Of a stretch of DNA of 50,736 bases, positions 41,513 to 49,602 are shown piece after piece; positions within the stretch are counted from its first letter, which is position 1, and each line of letters starts with the position of its first letter. The stretch lies in the NCBI GenBank assembly GCA_964441145.1, contig CAYTUB010000010.1, positions 1-50,736 of the forward strand, read 5' to 3'. The translations under genes were made by a program, and so were the position numbers. The notes under the pieces were generated by a model. It saw only the letters and a program-made list of their open reading frames with translations, did no database searches and had not been told where the DNA came from. The stretch comes from SHLQ01 sp964441145 (GTDB lineage: Bacteria > Actinomycetota > Acidimicrobiia > Acidimicrobiales > SHLQ01).

Positions 41513-42292
41513 TCAGATCACCTTCAGTTCTTCGAGGAACGAAATGATTCGTTCGTGAGCATCGCCCTCATCAACAATTTTTTCGCCCGCCTCGCGAGCC
41601 TCGGCCTCGTCGATCGAGACGATCTCTTGGCCGCCACCAGCCCAGCCAACCTGGTCCGCTTCGATACCAAGGTCGCTCAAGGTGACTTCGTCCACCGGCT
41701 TTGACTTCGCCGCCATAATGCCCTTGAACGACGGATACCGAGGCTCGACAACGCCAGCGGTTACCGACACCAGACATGGCATCGGGCAGTTCACCGAGTC
41801 GAACCCAGACTCGGTCTGGCGCTTGACCGCAACCGAGCCGTCCTGGACTTCGATTGCCTTGGCAAAGGTGACCGACGGGAGTCCCATGACTGCGGCGATT
41901 TGCTCGGGCACCGTGCCCGTGTAGCCATCGGATGACTCGGTCGCAGCGATTACGAGGTCGGGCTGCGTGCGGCTGATCGCCGCTGCGAGCACCTTGGCCG
42001 TGGATAGCGCATCGGAACCTGCAAGAGCATCGTCAGATACCAGCACCGCGCTGTCGGCGCCCATCGCCAATGCACTGCGAAGGCCCGACACCTCATTGTT
42101 CGGGGCCATCGAAACCAAAGACACGGTTCCCTCACCAGCGGCCTCGACGAGCTGCAAGGCCATTTCGACGCCGTAGGAATCGGACTCATCCAGGATCAAC
42201 TTGGAACTACGGTTCAGACATTTTGTCTCGGGATCCAACGAGCCCGCTTCCGCGGGATCGGGGATCTGCTTTACACACACGACGACATTCAT
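41513..42292 (-). CDS. etfB: Electron transfer flavoprotein subunit beta
   Basis: 259 residues: VCVKQIPDP at the start, DESDSYGVEMALQL, AMGADSAVLVSD, and the AMP-binding and recognition-loop region (PEQIAAVMGLPSVTFA). Order etfB-etfA. The 127-base region upstream is shared with the divergent kinase-like gene and contains the likely promoters. Confidence 0.95.
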   Translation of the reverse strand: MNVVVCVKQIPDPAEAGSLDPETKCLNRSSKLILDESDSYGVEMALQLVEAAGEGTVSLVSMAPNNEVSGLRSALAMGADSAVLVSDDALAGSDALSTAKVLAAAISRTQPDLVIAATESSDGYTGTVPEQIAAVMGLPSVTFAKAIEVQDGSVAVKRQTESGFDSVNCPMPCLVSVTAGVVEPRYPSFKGIMAAKSKPVDEVTLSDLGIEADQVGWAGGGQEIVSIDEAEAREAGEKIVDEGDAHERIISFLEELKVI

Positions 42293-42419
42293 CAGCAGAG
42301 GGTTTCCTATTCTCAGACGGTGCCACGCAGCACCAAATCTGTACGACTACATAAAGTAGGAAGTCAAAGCAAGACTACTTCCATGACCTTACCGGCAGTG
42401 AGTCGGGATAGGGGCCACA

Positions 42420-43379
42420 ATGGACCCCATGAAGATCGCCCTCATAGCGAACGCCTCGGCTTCGTCGGTAACGGCTCGCACCCGAGTAGTGATCCAAAAA
42501 GCGTTGTCGGCCGACCACGACGTGACCCTGTTGGAAACCGCACGCCGCGGACACGCGACACGCCTTGCACGCGGCGCTGCCGCCGAGGGCGTCGACGTCG
42601 TCTGCGTCCTTGGCGGAGACGGAACCCTAAACGAAGCCGCCAACGGTGTGGCGGGTACCAACACGGCGCTTGCTCCACTGCCGGGCGGATCGACCAACGT
42701 CTTTGCCAGAACCCTCGGACTGCCCGAAGACCCTGTCCATGCCACCGCCGTGACACTGGAGGCCCTCGACACCGGTTCGATTCGGTCAATCGGGCTCGGC
42801 TCGGCCAACGGTCGCTACTTCCTATTTCACACAGGCATCGGATTCGATGCTGCCGTCGTCGAGCAGGTCGAGAAACGCGGCCATCTGAAACGCTGGGCAG
42901 GTCATTCACTCTTTGCATTCGCTGCGTTCGACACATGGCTGCGCCACTACGACCGATCGAGCCCGCACTTCTCTGTCGAGTTTGGAGACGGATCTCGAAT
43001 CGACGACGGCTACTTCGGGATTTGCCTGAACACCGATCCATACACCTACCTCGGGATGCAGCCGTTTCACGTGGCCCCGGCGGCGACGCTCGATCGCCCA
43101 ATGAGCATGGTCACCGTGCGCTCGCTCAGCGCATTCCGTCTCGGTCGTCTTGCGTACTCAACCCTTCGATCGGACAACGGAGCGACCACCGGGCGCGGAG
43201 TCGATGTGCGCAACGACGTGATGTCGATGACCATCACCAGCGACACCCCATTCCCCTACCAACTCGATGGCGATCACCTCGGAGATGTCACATCGATCGA
43301 ATTCGCATGGGAACCAGACCAGCTCCAACTAGTAGTCCCCGACGGCCGAATAATCCCAAGGCCCAAAGACATACTGTGA
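42420..43379 (+). CDS. Diacylglycerol/sphingosine kinase-like lipid kinase
   Basis: 319 residues from the ATG at 42420 (GGGG nine bases upstream; a second ATG at 42429). DAGK catalytic signature VLGGDGTLNEAANG (63-76), LPGGSTNVFARTLG (87-100) and FHTGIGFDA. Soluble YegS/DgkB-type lipid kinase, phosphorylating diacylglycerol or a related lipid at the membrane. A long arginine-rich frame overlapping it (42320-43477) is a shadow. Confidence 0.88.
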   Translation: MDPMKIALIANASASSVTARTRVVIQKALSADHDVTLLETARRGHATRLARGAAAEGVDVVCVLGGDGTLNEAANGVAGTNTALAPLPGGSTNVFARTLGLPEDPVHATAVTLEALDTGSIRSIGLGSANGRYFLFHTGIGFDAAVVEQVEKRGHLKRWAGHSLFAFAAFDTWLRHYDRSSPHFSVEFGDGSRIDDGYFGICLNTDPYTYLGMQPFHVAPAATLDRPMSMVTVRSLSAFRLGRLAYSTLRSDNGATTGRGVDVRNDVMSMTITSDTPFPYQLDGDHLGDVTSIEFAWEPDQLQLVVPDGRIIPRPKDIL

Positions 43380-43610
43380 AACGTCGGGACTCCCGCCCGA
43401 CAACCGCGGAAGCCCACACGGTCGCTACGCGAGCTCCGCTCCCCAAACCGAATCCGAGCCCTGGAGCGAGGAACTAGCGGGAAAACCCGGGTCGCCCGCA
43501 GCTGCGGAGCCGGTGCGGGCGGTTAGGGCCTCTGGCCAGCAGCCGAGCATCGAGGCCCGTCAGGGCCGGATTGCGACAGCTGGAGGGCGAAGCCCGGAAA
43601 AGCAGCCTCG

Positions 43611-43656
43611 AACGTCCCTGCTATCGCAGTGCTTGCACTGCGATAGCAGGGACGTT
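43611..43656. terminator. 46-base near-perfect palindrome over the stop codon of the phosphodiesterase
   Basis: 22-base perfect arms (aacgtccctgctatcgcagt plus gc, 43611-43632, and its complement at 43635-43656) around the dinucleotide tt. The right arm is the last coding stretch (NVPAIAV) and the left arm lies beyond the stop at 43621-43623. On the minus strand cgaggctgctttt follows, so it can act as a terminator. Confidence 0.75.
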
Positions 43657-44301
43657 GGTGATGATGCCGTCCACGCCCCACTCGGCCAGCTCGACCATCC
43701 GGTCGGGATCGTCGACGGTCCAGACGTAGACGGCCAATCCAGCCTCTTCGGCGGCGGCGACCCACCGCGGAGTAATAATCTCATCTGAGGGGTTGATTGC
43801 GACATGGTCGTGGGCTGCGGCACGCCCCACCGAAACCTCGGCACCGATCGGGTCAGAGGTGAGCAACCCAGTCGGCATGGCGGGGTCGCTGTCATGGACT
43901 GCGTTGATTGCACCCATATCGAACGACGTGATGAGCGTCTTGGCTCTGTCCATTTTTGCGCGGGCCACTTCGATCGTGCGGGGCACCATCTGATGTTCGG
44001 GATCGAAGTCTTCTTCGTCTTCTTCGTTCTTGATCTCGATGTTGACGCCCATGTCGCCACACGCTTCCAAAGCCTCGGCGAGCGTCGGAATGTAGGACGG
44101 CAAGTCCGAAGCCTTGGTAGCCGCGATGAGCGCACTAGCCTCGGTGTGCGGGTCGTGATGGACGACGATCTCTCCATCGAGGCTTCGACGAATATCGAGC
44201 TCCACCCAGTCAGCCCCAGCCTCTCGTGCCCCCTGAATGGCTTCGATCGTGTTCTCCTTGAACGCTTTCGAAGCCCCGCGATGTCCGATGATTAGCGTCA
44301 T
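43621..44301 (-). CDS. Glycerophosphodiester phosphodiesterase
   Basis: 226 residues from the ATG at 44301; the frame extends to 44991 only as antisense. GDPD signature IIGHRGASKAFKENTIEA (4-21, catalytic HR), ELDIRRSLDGEIVVHHD (34-50, metal ligands and second His), INIEIKNE-type strand and VYVWTVDD. It hydrolyses glycerophosphodiesters to glycerol-3-phosphate and an alcohol; with no signal peptide it is cytoplasmic. Its last codons form one arm of a long palindrome. Confidence 0.92.
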   Translation of the reverse strand: MTLIIGHRGASKAFKENTIEAIQGAREAGADWVELDIRRSLDGEIVVHHDPHTEASALIAATKASDLPSYIPTLAEALEACGDMGVNIEIKNEEDEEDFDPEHQMVPRTIEVARAKMDRAKTLITSFDMGAINAVHDSDPAMPTGLLTSDPIGAEVSVGRAAAHDHVAINPSDEIITPRWVAAAEEAGLAVYVWTVDDPDRMVELAEWGVDGIITNVPAIAVQALR

Positions 44302-44361
44302 AGCCGGACAGTACCAGCCCTCAGATGTGTTAGTCCGAAAGCATGTCCAAATTACATCGGT

Positions 44362-44397
44362 GTGACTCTTCGCGTTGTCGCAACTACAAAGAGTCAC
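44362..44397 (+). promoter_or_regulatory. Nested hairpin upstream of whiB
   Basis: Arms gtgactctt (44362-44370) and aagagtcac (44389-44397) pair perfectly; the 18-base loop itself contains gttg-tcg-caac. It lies 112 bases before the whiB start in the divergent region and could be an operator or a leader structure. Confidence 0.5.
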
Positions 44398-44508
44398 GGA
44401 AATGCTTGCTACGGAGAGTGCATGGCAGTACATTCTGCGTAGTGATCTTGGATCCGGGCATGCTGGGCGGCATGGGCACGGATCTAAGAACCGATGCGTG
44501 GAGGAAAC

Positions 44509-44844
44509 GTGTCTCTGACAACCCAAGACCAGCTGCAAATCAACAACACTTCGGTGCTCCCCAATGGAGGAGCTACCGAGCCACCTATGTGGCGAGATGG
44601 TGCAGCTTGCCGTGATACAACCCCTGGCCTGTTCTTCCCTGTTGGGCAGACCGGACCAGCAATTGAGCACATCGCGAAGGCCAAAGCCGTATGCGATACC
44701 TGCTCGGTCCAGATCGACTGTCTCGAATTTGCCTTGATGACCAACCAAGATGCGGGAATCTGGGGCGGTCTCACCGAAGATGAGCGACGCCAGATCCGAC
44801 GCGAACGTCGTCGCAAGCAGCGCGAACAGGCCAAGCAGGCCTAG
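44509..44844 (+). CDS. WhiB-family iron-sulfur transcription regulator
   Basis: 111 residues from the GTG at 44509, chosen because GGAGGA stands six bases upstream; the ATG at 44494 has no such site. Cluster cysteines 34, 62, 65 and 71 (C-x27-C-x2-C-x5-C), the GIWGG turn (83-87), and a basic C-terminal tail RRQIRRERRRKQREQ for DNA binding. WhiB proteins bind the principal sigma factor and sense redox or NO; the motifs do not identify which subclass this is. A strong terminator follows. Confidence 0.95.
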   Translation: MSLTTQDQLQINNTSVLPNGGATEPPMWRDGAACRDTTPGLFFPVGQTGPAIEHIAKAKAVCDTCSVQIDCLEFALMTNQDAGIWGGLTEDERRQIRRERRRKQREQAKQA

Positions 44845-44870
44845 CAACACCTCAACATGTACATTCGCAC

Positions 44871-44909
44871 AGAGTGCCAGGCCCTCGGGGCCTGGCACTC
44901 TTGCGTTTT
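44871..44909 (+). terminator. Intrinsic terminator after whiB
   Basis: Perfect 14-base stem agagtgccaggccc/gggcctggcactct with a three-base loop tcg, followed by tgcgtttt. It sits 27 bases after the whiB stop and just before the convergent rsmI end. Confidence 0.9.
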
Positions 44910-44929
44910 CGGGTGCCGCCGAACGGCGG

Positions 44930-45778
44930 CTATTGGCTATCGATATCGAGCGCGAGGTTGTAGACCCGGCGCTTTGCGGTTCCGGTTTCATCTACTACCG
45001 CAGCGACAGCGTCGCGGGTACTCGCTCCCGACAGCAAGAAATCTTGCAGCATCGAGGAAAGCTCGTCGTCTGAGACTTCGAGGCTCTCGACGCCCTCAAT
45101 GACCAGAACAATCTCGCCCTTGAGTTCATGCTCGGCGAGATGGCTCAAGGCTTCCGAGAGCGAGCCGCGCCAGATCTCTTCGTAGGTCTTTGTGAGCTCC
45201 CGAGCAATGGCGATCTGTCGATCATCGCCACATACCGCCAACAGTTCCTCGAGCGTCTTTACGAGCCTTCGCGGCGATTCGAACAACACCGTGGTGCGTT
45301 CCTCGGCGGCAATCGACGCGATCCGCCGTGTTCGCTCCCCACCTTTGCGCGGAAGAAACCCATCGAAGGAGAACCGGTCGGTTGCAAATCCACTCAGTGA
45401 CAGCGCGGTCAGCACTGCACTGGCGCCAGGCACGGACTCAACACGCACTCCAGCCGCAATCGCGGCACGCACGACGCGAAACCCAGGATCGGAGATAGCG
45501 GGGGTCCCAGCATCGCTTACAAGAGCGACCCGTTGACCGGACTCAACCCGCCGAACAATCTCCCTGGCCGCATGTCCTTCGGTGTGGTCGTTGCACACGA
45601 TGAACGGTTCGTGGGCCAAACCAAAGTGAGCAAAGAGTGCCCCGGTACGGCGGGTATCTTCGCAGGCGACCGAATCGGCCGATCGCAGTTCGTCTAGTGC
45701 GCGAGCGCTGATATCGCCCATGTTTCCGATCGGGGTAGCGATCAGCACGAGCGCAGGTGTGTTGGAGGCTTCACTCAT
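44930..45778 (-). CDS. rsmI: 16S rRNA (cytidine-1402 2'-O)-methyltransferase
   Basis: 282 residues from the ATG at 45778. Tetrapyrrole-methylase fold: LIATPIGNMGDISARALDEL, CEDTRRTGALFAHFG, VALVSDAGTPAISDPG, PGASAVLTALSLSG, FDGFLPRKG and FESPRRLVKTL, all characteristic of RsmI. It methylates C1402 of 16S rRNA at the ribosomal P site. It overlaps the DUF192 gene upstream by eight bases. Confidence 0.95.
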   Translation of the reverse strand: MSEASNTPALVLIATPIGNMGDISARALDELRSADSVACEDTRRTGALFAHFGLAHEPFIVCNDHTEGHAAREIVRRVESGQRVALVSDAGTPAISDPGFRVVRAAIAAGVRVESVPGASAVLTALSLSGFATDRFSFDGFLPRKGGERTRRIASIAAEERTTVLFESPRRLVKTLEELLAVCGDDRQIAIARELTKTYEEIWRGSLSEALSHLAEHELKGEIVLVIEGVESLEVSDDELSSMLQDFLLSGASTRDAVAAVVDETGTAKRRVYNLALDIDSQ

Positions 45779-46130
45779 CCAGATCGACAACACCGTCTAG
45801 GTCGCCGCGCACCTCAAGTTGGTCGCCGGCCTCAATTTGCCAATGGCGGAAACGGCCAGCTTCAGTTTCGATCACACACGATGCCGAGCGCTCAAACTTG
45901 GAGACCCGCTGTTGAGGAAGCGTGACGATGCGGATAACCCGGAGCTCGTCATCGCAGAAAGCAACATCGATCGGGAACTTCATCCCAATGGTGTGCACGC
46001 TCTTGGTCTTCTCGATGAGAAGCGCTCCTTCGAGCTCACGTCGGCCCAGGAGACCCACGGCTCGGCTGCGCATCGAATCGGCACGTTCGAGCGAAGCGAG
46101 AACTCGCCCTTCGTGCACCAACCAAGCCAT
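45771..46130 (-). CDS. DUF192 family protein
   Basis: 119 residues. Family features: SMRSRAVGLLGRRELEGALLI, the TIGMKFPIDVAFCDDELRV core and VIETEAGRF. No signal peptide here, unlike many members. Function unknown; co-translated with rsmI by overlap. Confidence 0.82.
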   Translation of the reverse strand: MAWLVHEGRVLASLERADSMRSRAVGLLGRRELEGALLIEKTKSVHTIGMKFPIDVAFCDDELRVIRIVTLPQQRVSKFERSASCVIETEAGRFRHWQIEAGDQLEVRGDLDGVVDLDE

Positions 46131-46461
46131 GGCCCAAGTCTACGCTTGCGCGCCTGTCCCAGACCCAATCCGTGTGAGCGGCACTGCGCCCGCTTCTCCC
46201 AGTCGCTTCGCTCCGAGGTCGAATCGGCCCCACTACCACTCATCCAACCACCCAGAACAGGTGCTCAACGTCGCCGGACCAACGAGAAGTCGCTTCGCTC
46301 CGAGGCCGAATCGTCTCACACCCCACAGACACCAACATCTGAACCCGAAGTGCTCGCCGTCTCAGGCCATGAGGGTGGGGGTCTGGAGGTTGCTAAAGGG
46401 CCTCGGCTCGGTCTCCGATCATTTCCTGTATGCAGAGCGGAATCAAGTAAGGCGAAAGCAC
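46131..46461. other. Gene-free region between DUF192 and DUF805 genes
   Basis: About 330 bases of divergent intergenic DNA. Open frames through it (for example the upstream extension of the DUF805 frame to 45922) have no recognisable content. It holds one direct repeat pair (next entry) and must contain the promoters of both flanking genes. Confidence 0.5.
46201..46313. repeat. 26-base direct repeat pair, 87 bases apart
   Basis: A segment beginning agtcgcttcgctccgagg occurs at 46201-46226 and again at 46288-46313, differing in one base (aggtcg versus aggccg). Confidence 0.8.
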
Positions 46462-47325
46462 ATGAGCGGCGACAGTTCTATTCCACCAGGTTGGTATCAC
46501 ATGCAAGGTGATCCACCTGGTACACATCGATGGTGGGATGGTTTGGGTTGGACCGCTCAGGCGCGGTCTCTCCAGCCAGCTGCACCCCCGGTGACACATG
46601 CAGGCCCTGCGGTCGTCGCGGGGGTTTCCGAAAGTGGAACCTCCGCCCACGAAGCAGCTGCAAACTCCGGCACCCACAGTGAATGGGACAAGTGGGACCA
46701 AATCTATGCAGAATCTCAGCCCAGCGCTCCCACACCGGTGCCAGCCCCCGCCGAACAGATGCCTGATGACTCGCCTCCTGTCGGTCCAGATTCTGACCCG
46801 TTGCGTTGGATGCTCCTTCCGTACCGCAACTATGCAAACTTCAAGGATCGCTCGTGTCGCGCAGAATTCTGGTGGTTTCTGCTGTTCATCATTGTGATAA
46901 CTTTCATTCTCTGGCTACTCGGCGCCATTCTGTCGATCGTGGTGGTGGGTGAAAGGGAGGAAGGAACCGCCCGTTCAGCTTTTGAGGCGTTCTTGGGCGT
47001 CTCACCCGTGCTTATCTTCTGGGCGATCTCCGTCGTCCCAGGGGTTGCACTTCACGTTCGACGCTTGCACGACACCAACCGATCCGGGTGGATCTTGATC
47101 GGCCCACAGTTGATATCGATGGTCGCTGCAATACTTCCATTCATATTCGGGACCGACGCTCTAGGGCTCTACATCCTGGTGCTCGGTTTGACCGCTGTTT
47201 ACAGCACGTGGGTTGGAATCATCGTCTGGTTCCTTCCCGGCGGGGGATGGAACAAGTACGGGACCAAGCACCTGCATCCTGATCGCTCCCACCGCCGACC
47301 GGAGGCGCCAGGAATCACACGTTGA
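46462..47325 (+). CDS. DUF2510-DUF805 membrane protein
   Basis: 287 residues from the ATG at 46462. N-terminal DUF2510-like motif PPGWYHMQGDPPGTHRWWDG and WTAQ, a proline/alanine linker (about 35-105), then DUF805: PYRNYANFKDRSCRAEFWWF, four membrane helices, VRRLHDTNRSGW and the terminal WFLPGGGWNKYG. Unknown function, common in actinobacterial membranes. Its 3' end overlaps the convergent ychF by 11 bases. Confidence 0.88.
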   Translation: MSGDSSIPPGWYHMQGDPPGTHRWWDGLGWTAQARSLQPAAPPVTHAGPAVVAGVSESGTSAHEAAANSGTHSEWDKWDQIYAESQPSAPTPVPAPAEQMPDDSPPVGPDSDPLRWMLLPYRNYANFKDRSCRAEFWWFLLFIIVITFILWLLGAILSIVVVGEREEGTARSAFEAFLGVSPVLIFWAISVVPGVALHVRRLHDTNRSGWILIGPQLISMVAAILPFIFGTDALGLYILVLGLTAVYSTWVGIIVWFLPGGGWNKYGTKHLHPDRSHRRPEAPGITR

Positions 47326-48388
47326 AGCGGAACTCCATCACGTCGCCGTCTTCGACGATGTAGTCCTTGCCTTCGGAGCGCACTAGGCCTTTGTCGCGGG
47401 CTGCTGGCCATGAGCCTGCGTCGACGAGTTCTTGCCAGTTGATGGTCTCGGCGCGAATGAATCCGCGCTCGAAATCGGTGTGGATCACTCCGGCTGCTTG
47501 TGGTGCCGTCGAGCCAGCGCGGAAGGTCCACGCTCGGCTCTCCTTCTCACCGGTGGTGAGATAGGTGCGCAGCCCCATGAGTTCATATGCCGTGCGCAAG
47601 AAGCGTGGCATGGCACCTTCGCCAAGTCCGAGTCCCTCGAGCATTTCGGCGCGCTCATCCATGTCGAGCTGTGCCGCTTCGGCTTCTAACTGGACGCAGG
47701 TCGAGATGACCTCGGCTCCGCCGAGCGCTTCGGCGACCGGGGCAGCGATTGCGTCGGCGTCTTCGAGCTGATCTTCGCCAATGTTGACCATGGCCAGCAC
47801 GGGCTTATTGGTGAGCAAGAAGAACGGCTTCATCTCGTCGCGTTCGGCGTCACTCAAGTCGGTTCGATAGAGCGGGGTTCCTTCGCCGAGTAGTTCGACG
47901 ACCTTTTCAAGAAGTGCTGTCTCTCCGGCCTTTGACTTGTCGACGCGTGCGGCGCGTCCGACCTTCTCCAACTGCTTCTCTGCGGTCTCGAGGTCGGCGA
48001 GCGCTAGCTCGGTCTCGACGACGCCGAGGTGTTCAAGCGGATCGGTCGGGCCAGGAACGTCTCCGTCGGGGAACGCTCGAAGCACGAACACGATGGCGTC
48101 GACCTCACGGATGCCAGCGAGGAACTTGTTGCCGAGGCCTTCACCTTGGCTCGCACCTTCGACCAGGCCGCCGATGTCATTGAATTCCACCGTGGCATAG
48201 ATCGTCTTTGCAGATTCCGACATCTCCGCAAGTGCATCGAGGCGATGGTCAAACACCTTGGCCACGCCGACGTTGGGGTCGGTGGTCGCAAACGCGTAGG
48301 GCGCGGCTAACGCGCCGCCGCCAGCGAGGGCATTGAACAATGAGGACTTGCCTGCGTTCGGCAGACCAACAAACCCGAATTTCTCCAT
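47315..48388 (-). CDS. ychF: Ribosome-associated GTPase/ATPase YchF
   Basis: 357 residues from the ATG at 48388; the frame to 48481 crosses a palindromic repeat and is not coding. GFVGLPNAGKSSLFNAL (P-loop), DIGGLVEGASQGEGLGNKFL (switch region), TNKPVLAMVNIGE (the altered NxxE in place of NKxD, giving ATP preference) and the C-terminal TGS domain (FERGFIRAETINWQELV, GKDYIVEDGDVMEFRFNV). Binds ribosomes and influences stress responses. Confidence 0.96.
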   Translation of the reverse strand: MEKFGFVGLPNAGKSSLFNALAGGGALAAPYAFATTDPNVGVAKVFDHRLDALAEMSESAKTIYATVEFNDIGGLVEGASQGEGLGNKFLAGIREVDAIVFVLRAFPDGDVPGPTDPLEHLGVVETELALADLETAEKQLEKVGRAARVDKSKAGETALLEKVVELLGEGTPLYRTDLSDAERDEMKPFFLLTNKPVLAMVNIGEDQLEDADAIAAPVAEALGGAEVISTCVQLEAEAAQLDMDERAEMLEGLGLGEGAMPRFLRTAYELMGLRTYLTTGEKESRAWTFRAGSTAPQAAGVIHTDFERGFIRAETINWQELVDAGSWPAARDKGLVRSEGKDYIVEDGDVMEFRFNV

Positions 48389-48416
48389 AGCGCCGTCAGG
48401 GTATCCGCACCTGATG

Positions 48417-48465
48417 AATCTGTGGTCAGTGAGCGGACAATAGTCATGCTGCCAGACCACAGATT
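48417..48465. repeat. Palindromic element PE, copy B (divergent promoter region)
   Basis: Arms aatctgtggtc (48417-48427) and gaccacagatt (48455-48465) with a 27-base loop. It occupies half of the 99-base space between the divergent starts of ychF (48388) and the PHP gene (48488), so both promoters must overlap it. See copy A at 8518-8570: 44 of 49 aligned positions are identical. Confidence 0.85.
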
Positions 48466-48487
48466 TTCGAGACGGTACCATCGGTGC

Positions 48488-49501
48488 ATGGATCCGATTT
48501 CTGCGCTTGACCGTGCGCTCTACCTGCTCGATCGCGAGCGGGCGCCGCGGCAGAAGGTTCAGGCGTTCGTCAAGGCGAAGGCGGCCGCAGTCGAACTCGG
48601 CCCTAAAGAGATTGCTCAGCGCGCCGCAGCGGGAACGCTCACCGACATCGCCGCGATCGGCAAGTCGACCGCAGCGGTGATCTCCGAAGCGCTCGCCGGT
48701 GTCGAGGACGGATATCTCGCAGCGCTAGACGAGCGCTCCAGCGTTCCTCCGGGAACCGGAGCGGAACTGCGGGCCGCACTTCGCGGCGACTGCCACATGC
48801 ACAGCAATTGGTCCGATGGGGGCGCCTCGCTCGACACCATGGTGCGCACCGCGCAGTCCATTGGCCACGAGTACGTCGTGGCCACCGATCATTCGGCTCG
48901 CTTGACTATCGCCCACGGTCTGAATGAAGAGCGCCTGGCCGAGCAACTCGATGAGGTCGCGGCCCTCAACGAGGAGCTGGCACCGTTTCGTGTGTTTTCC
49001 GGCATGGAGGTCGACATCTTCGAAGATGGCACGCTCGATCTCGCCGACGACATGTTGGCTCGCCTCGACGTGGTCGTCGCGTCAGTACATTCGAAGATGC
49101 GTATGCCCAAAGACGCCATGACCGAGCGGTTGGTCACCGCCGTTGCCAACCCACACGTCGACATATTGGGCCACATGACCAACCGCATTGTTTCTGGCAC
49201 CGGGCGGGCACCCTCGGAGCTCGATCCGGAGATGGTGTTCGCGGCATGTGCGAAGTTCGATACGGCCGTCGAAATCAATTGCCGCCCGGACCGTCAAGAC
49301 CCTCCCGAAGAATTGCTCGAGCTGGCCGTCGAGTGGGACACCTACATCGCCATCGACACCGACGCTCATGCTCCGGGGCAGCTCGAGTGGCAAGTACTTG
49401 GCTGCGACAAGGCCGTGAGATGCGGCGTGAACCCCGACAACATCATCAACACCTGGACCGCCGATGAGCTCGTCGCGTGGACAGCGCAAAAGGTGACATA
49501 G
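48488..49501 (+). CDS. PHP-domain phosphoesterase with N-terminal helix-hairpin-helix part
   Basis: 337 residues from the ATG at 48488 (an in-frame ATG at 48422 lies within the palindrome). N-terminal helical region with GTLTDIAAIGKSTAAVISEAL, an HhH-like motif as in PolX; then PHP metal motifs CHMHSNWSDG (about 101-110), VVATDHS, GMEVDIFEDG, ASVHSKM, DILGHMTNR and IDTDAHAPG. It resembles the PHP half of PolX without the polymerase domain. Likely a nuclease or phosphatase; the substrate is unknown. Confidence 0.85.
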   Translation: MDPISALDRALYLLDRERAPRQKVQAFVKAKAAAVELGPKEIAQRAAAGTLTDIAAIGKSTAAVISEALAGVEDGYLAALDERSSVPPGTGAELRAALRGDCHMHSNWSDGGASLDTMVRTAQSIGHEYVVATDHSARLTIAHGLNEERLAEQLDEVAALNEELAPFRVFSGMEVDIFEDGTLDLADDMLARLDVVVASVHSKMRMPKDAMTERLVTAVANPHVDILGHMTNRIVSGTGRAPSELDPEMVFAACAKFDTAVEINCRPDRQDPPEELLELAVEWDTYIAIDTDAHAPGQLEWQVLGCDKAVRCGVNPDNIINTWTADELVAWTAQKVT

Positions 49502-49602
49502 GTACAGCCACCCATCTACGACCTCGGCGCTTCCAGCTATTACAACTACGTGGTACTGGCGAAGGAAGAAACGACGGCTCACCGATCGAGGGGCGAGTAT
49601 CG

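Noticed and set aside
42320..43477. 385-residue plus-strand frame, arginine- and proline-rich
   Set aside because: It overlaps the lipid kinase in another frame, and its composition is that of a shadow frame in GC-rich DNA.
45922..46461. Upstream extension of the DUF805 frame
   Set aside because: It crosses the DUF192 gene in antisense and a repeat region, with no domain content; the DUF2510 motif starts right after the ATG at 46462.
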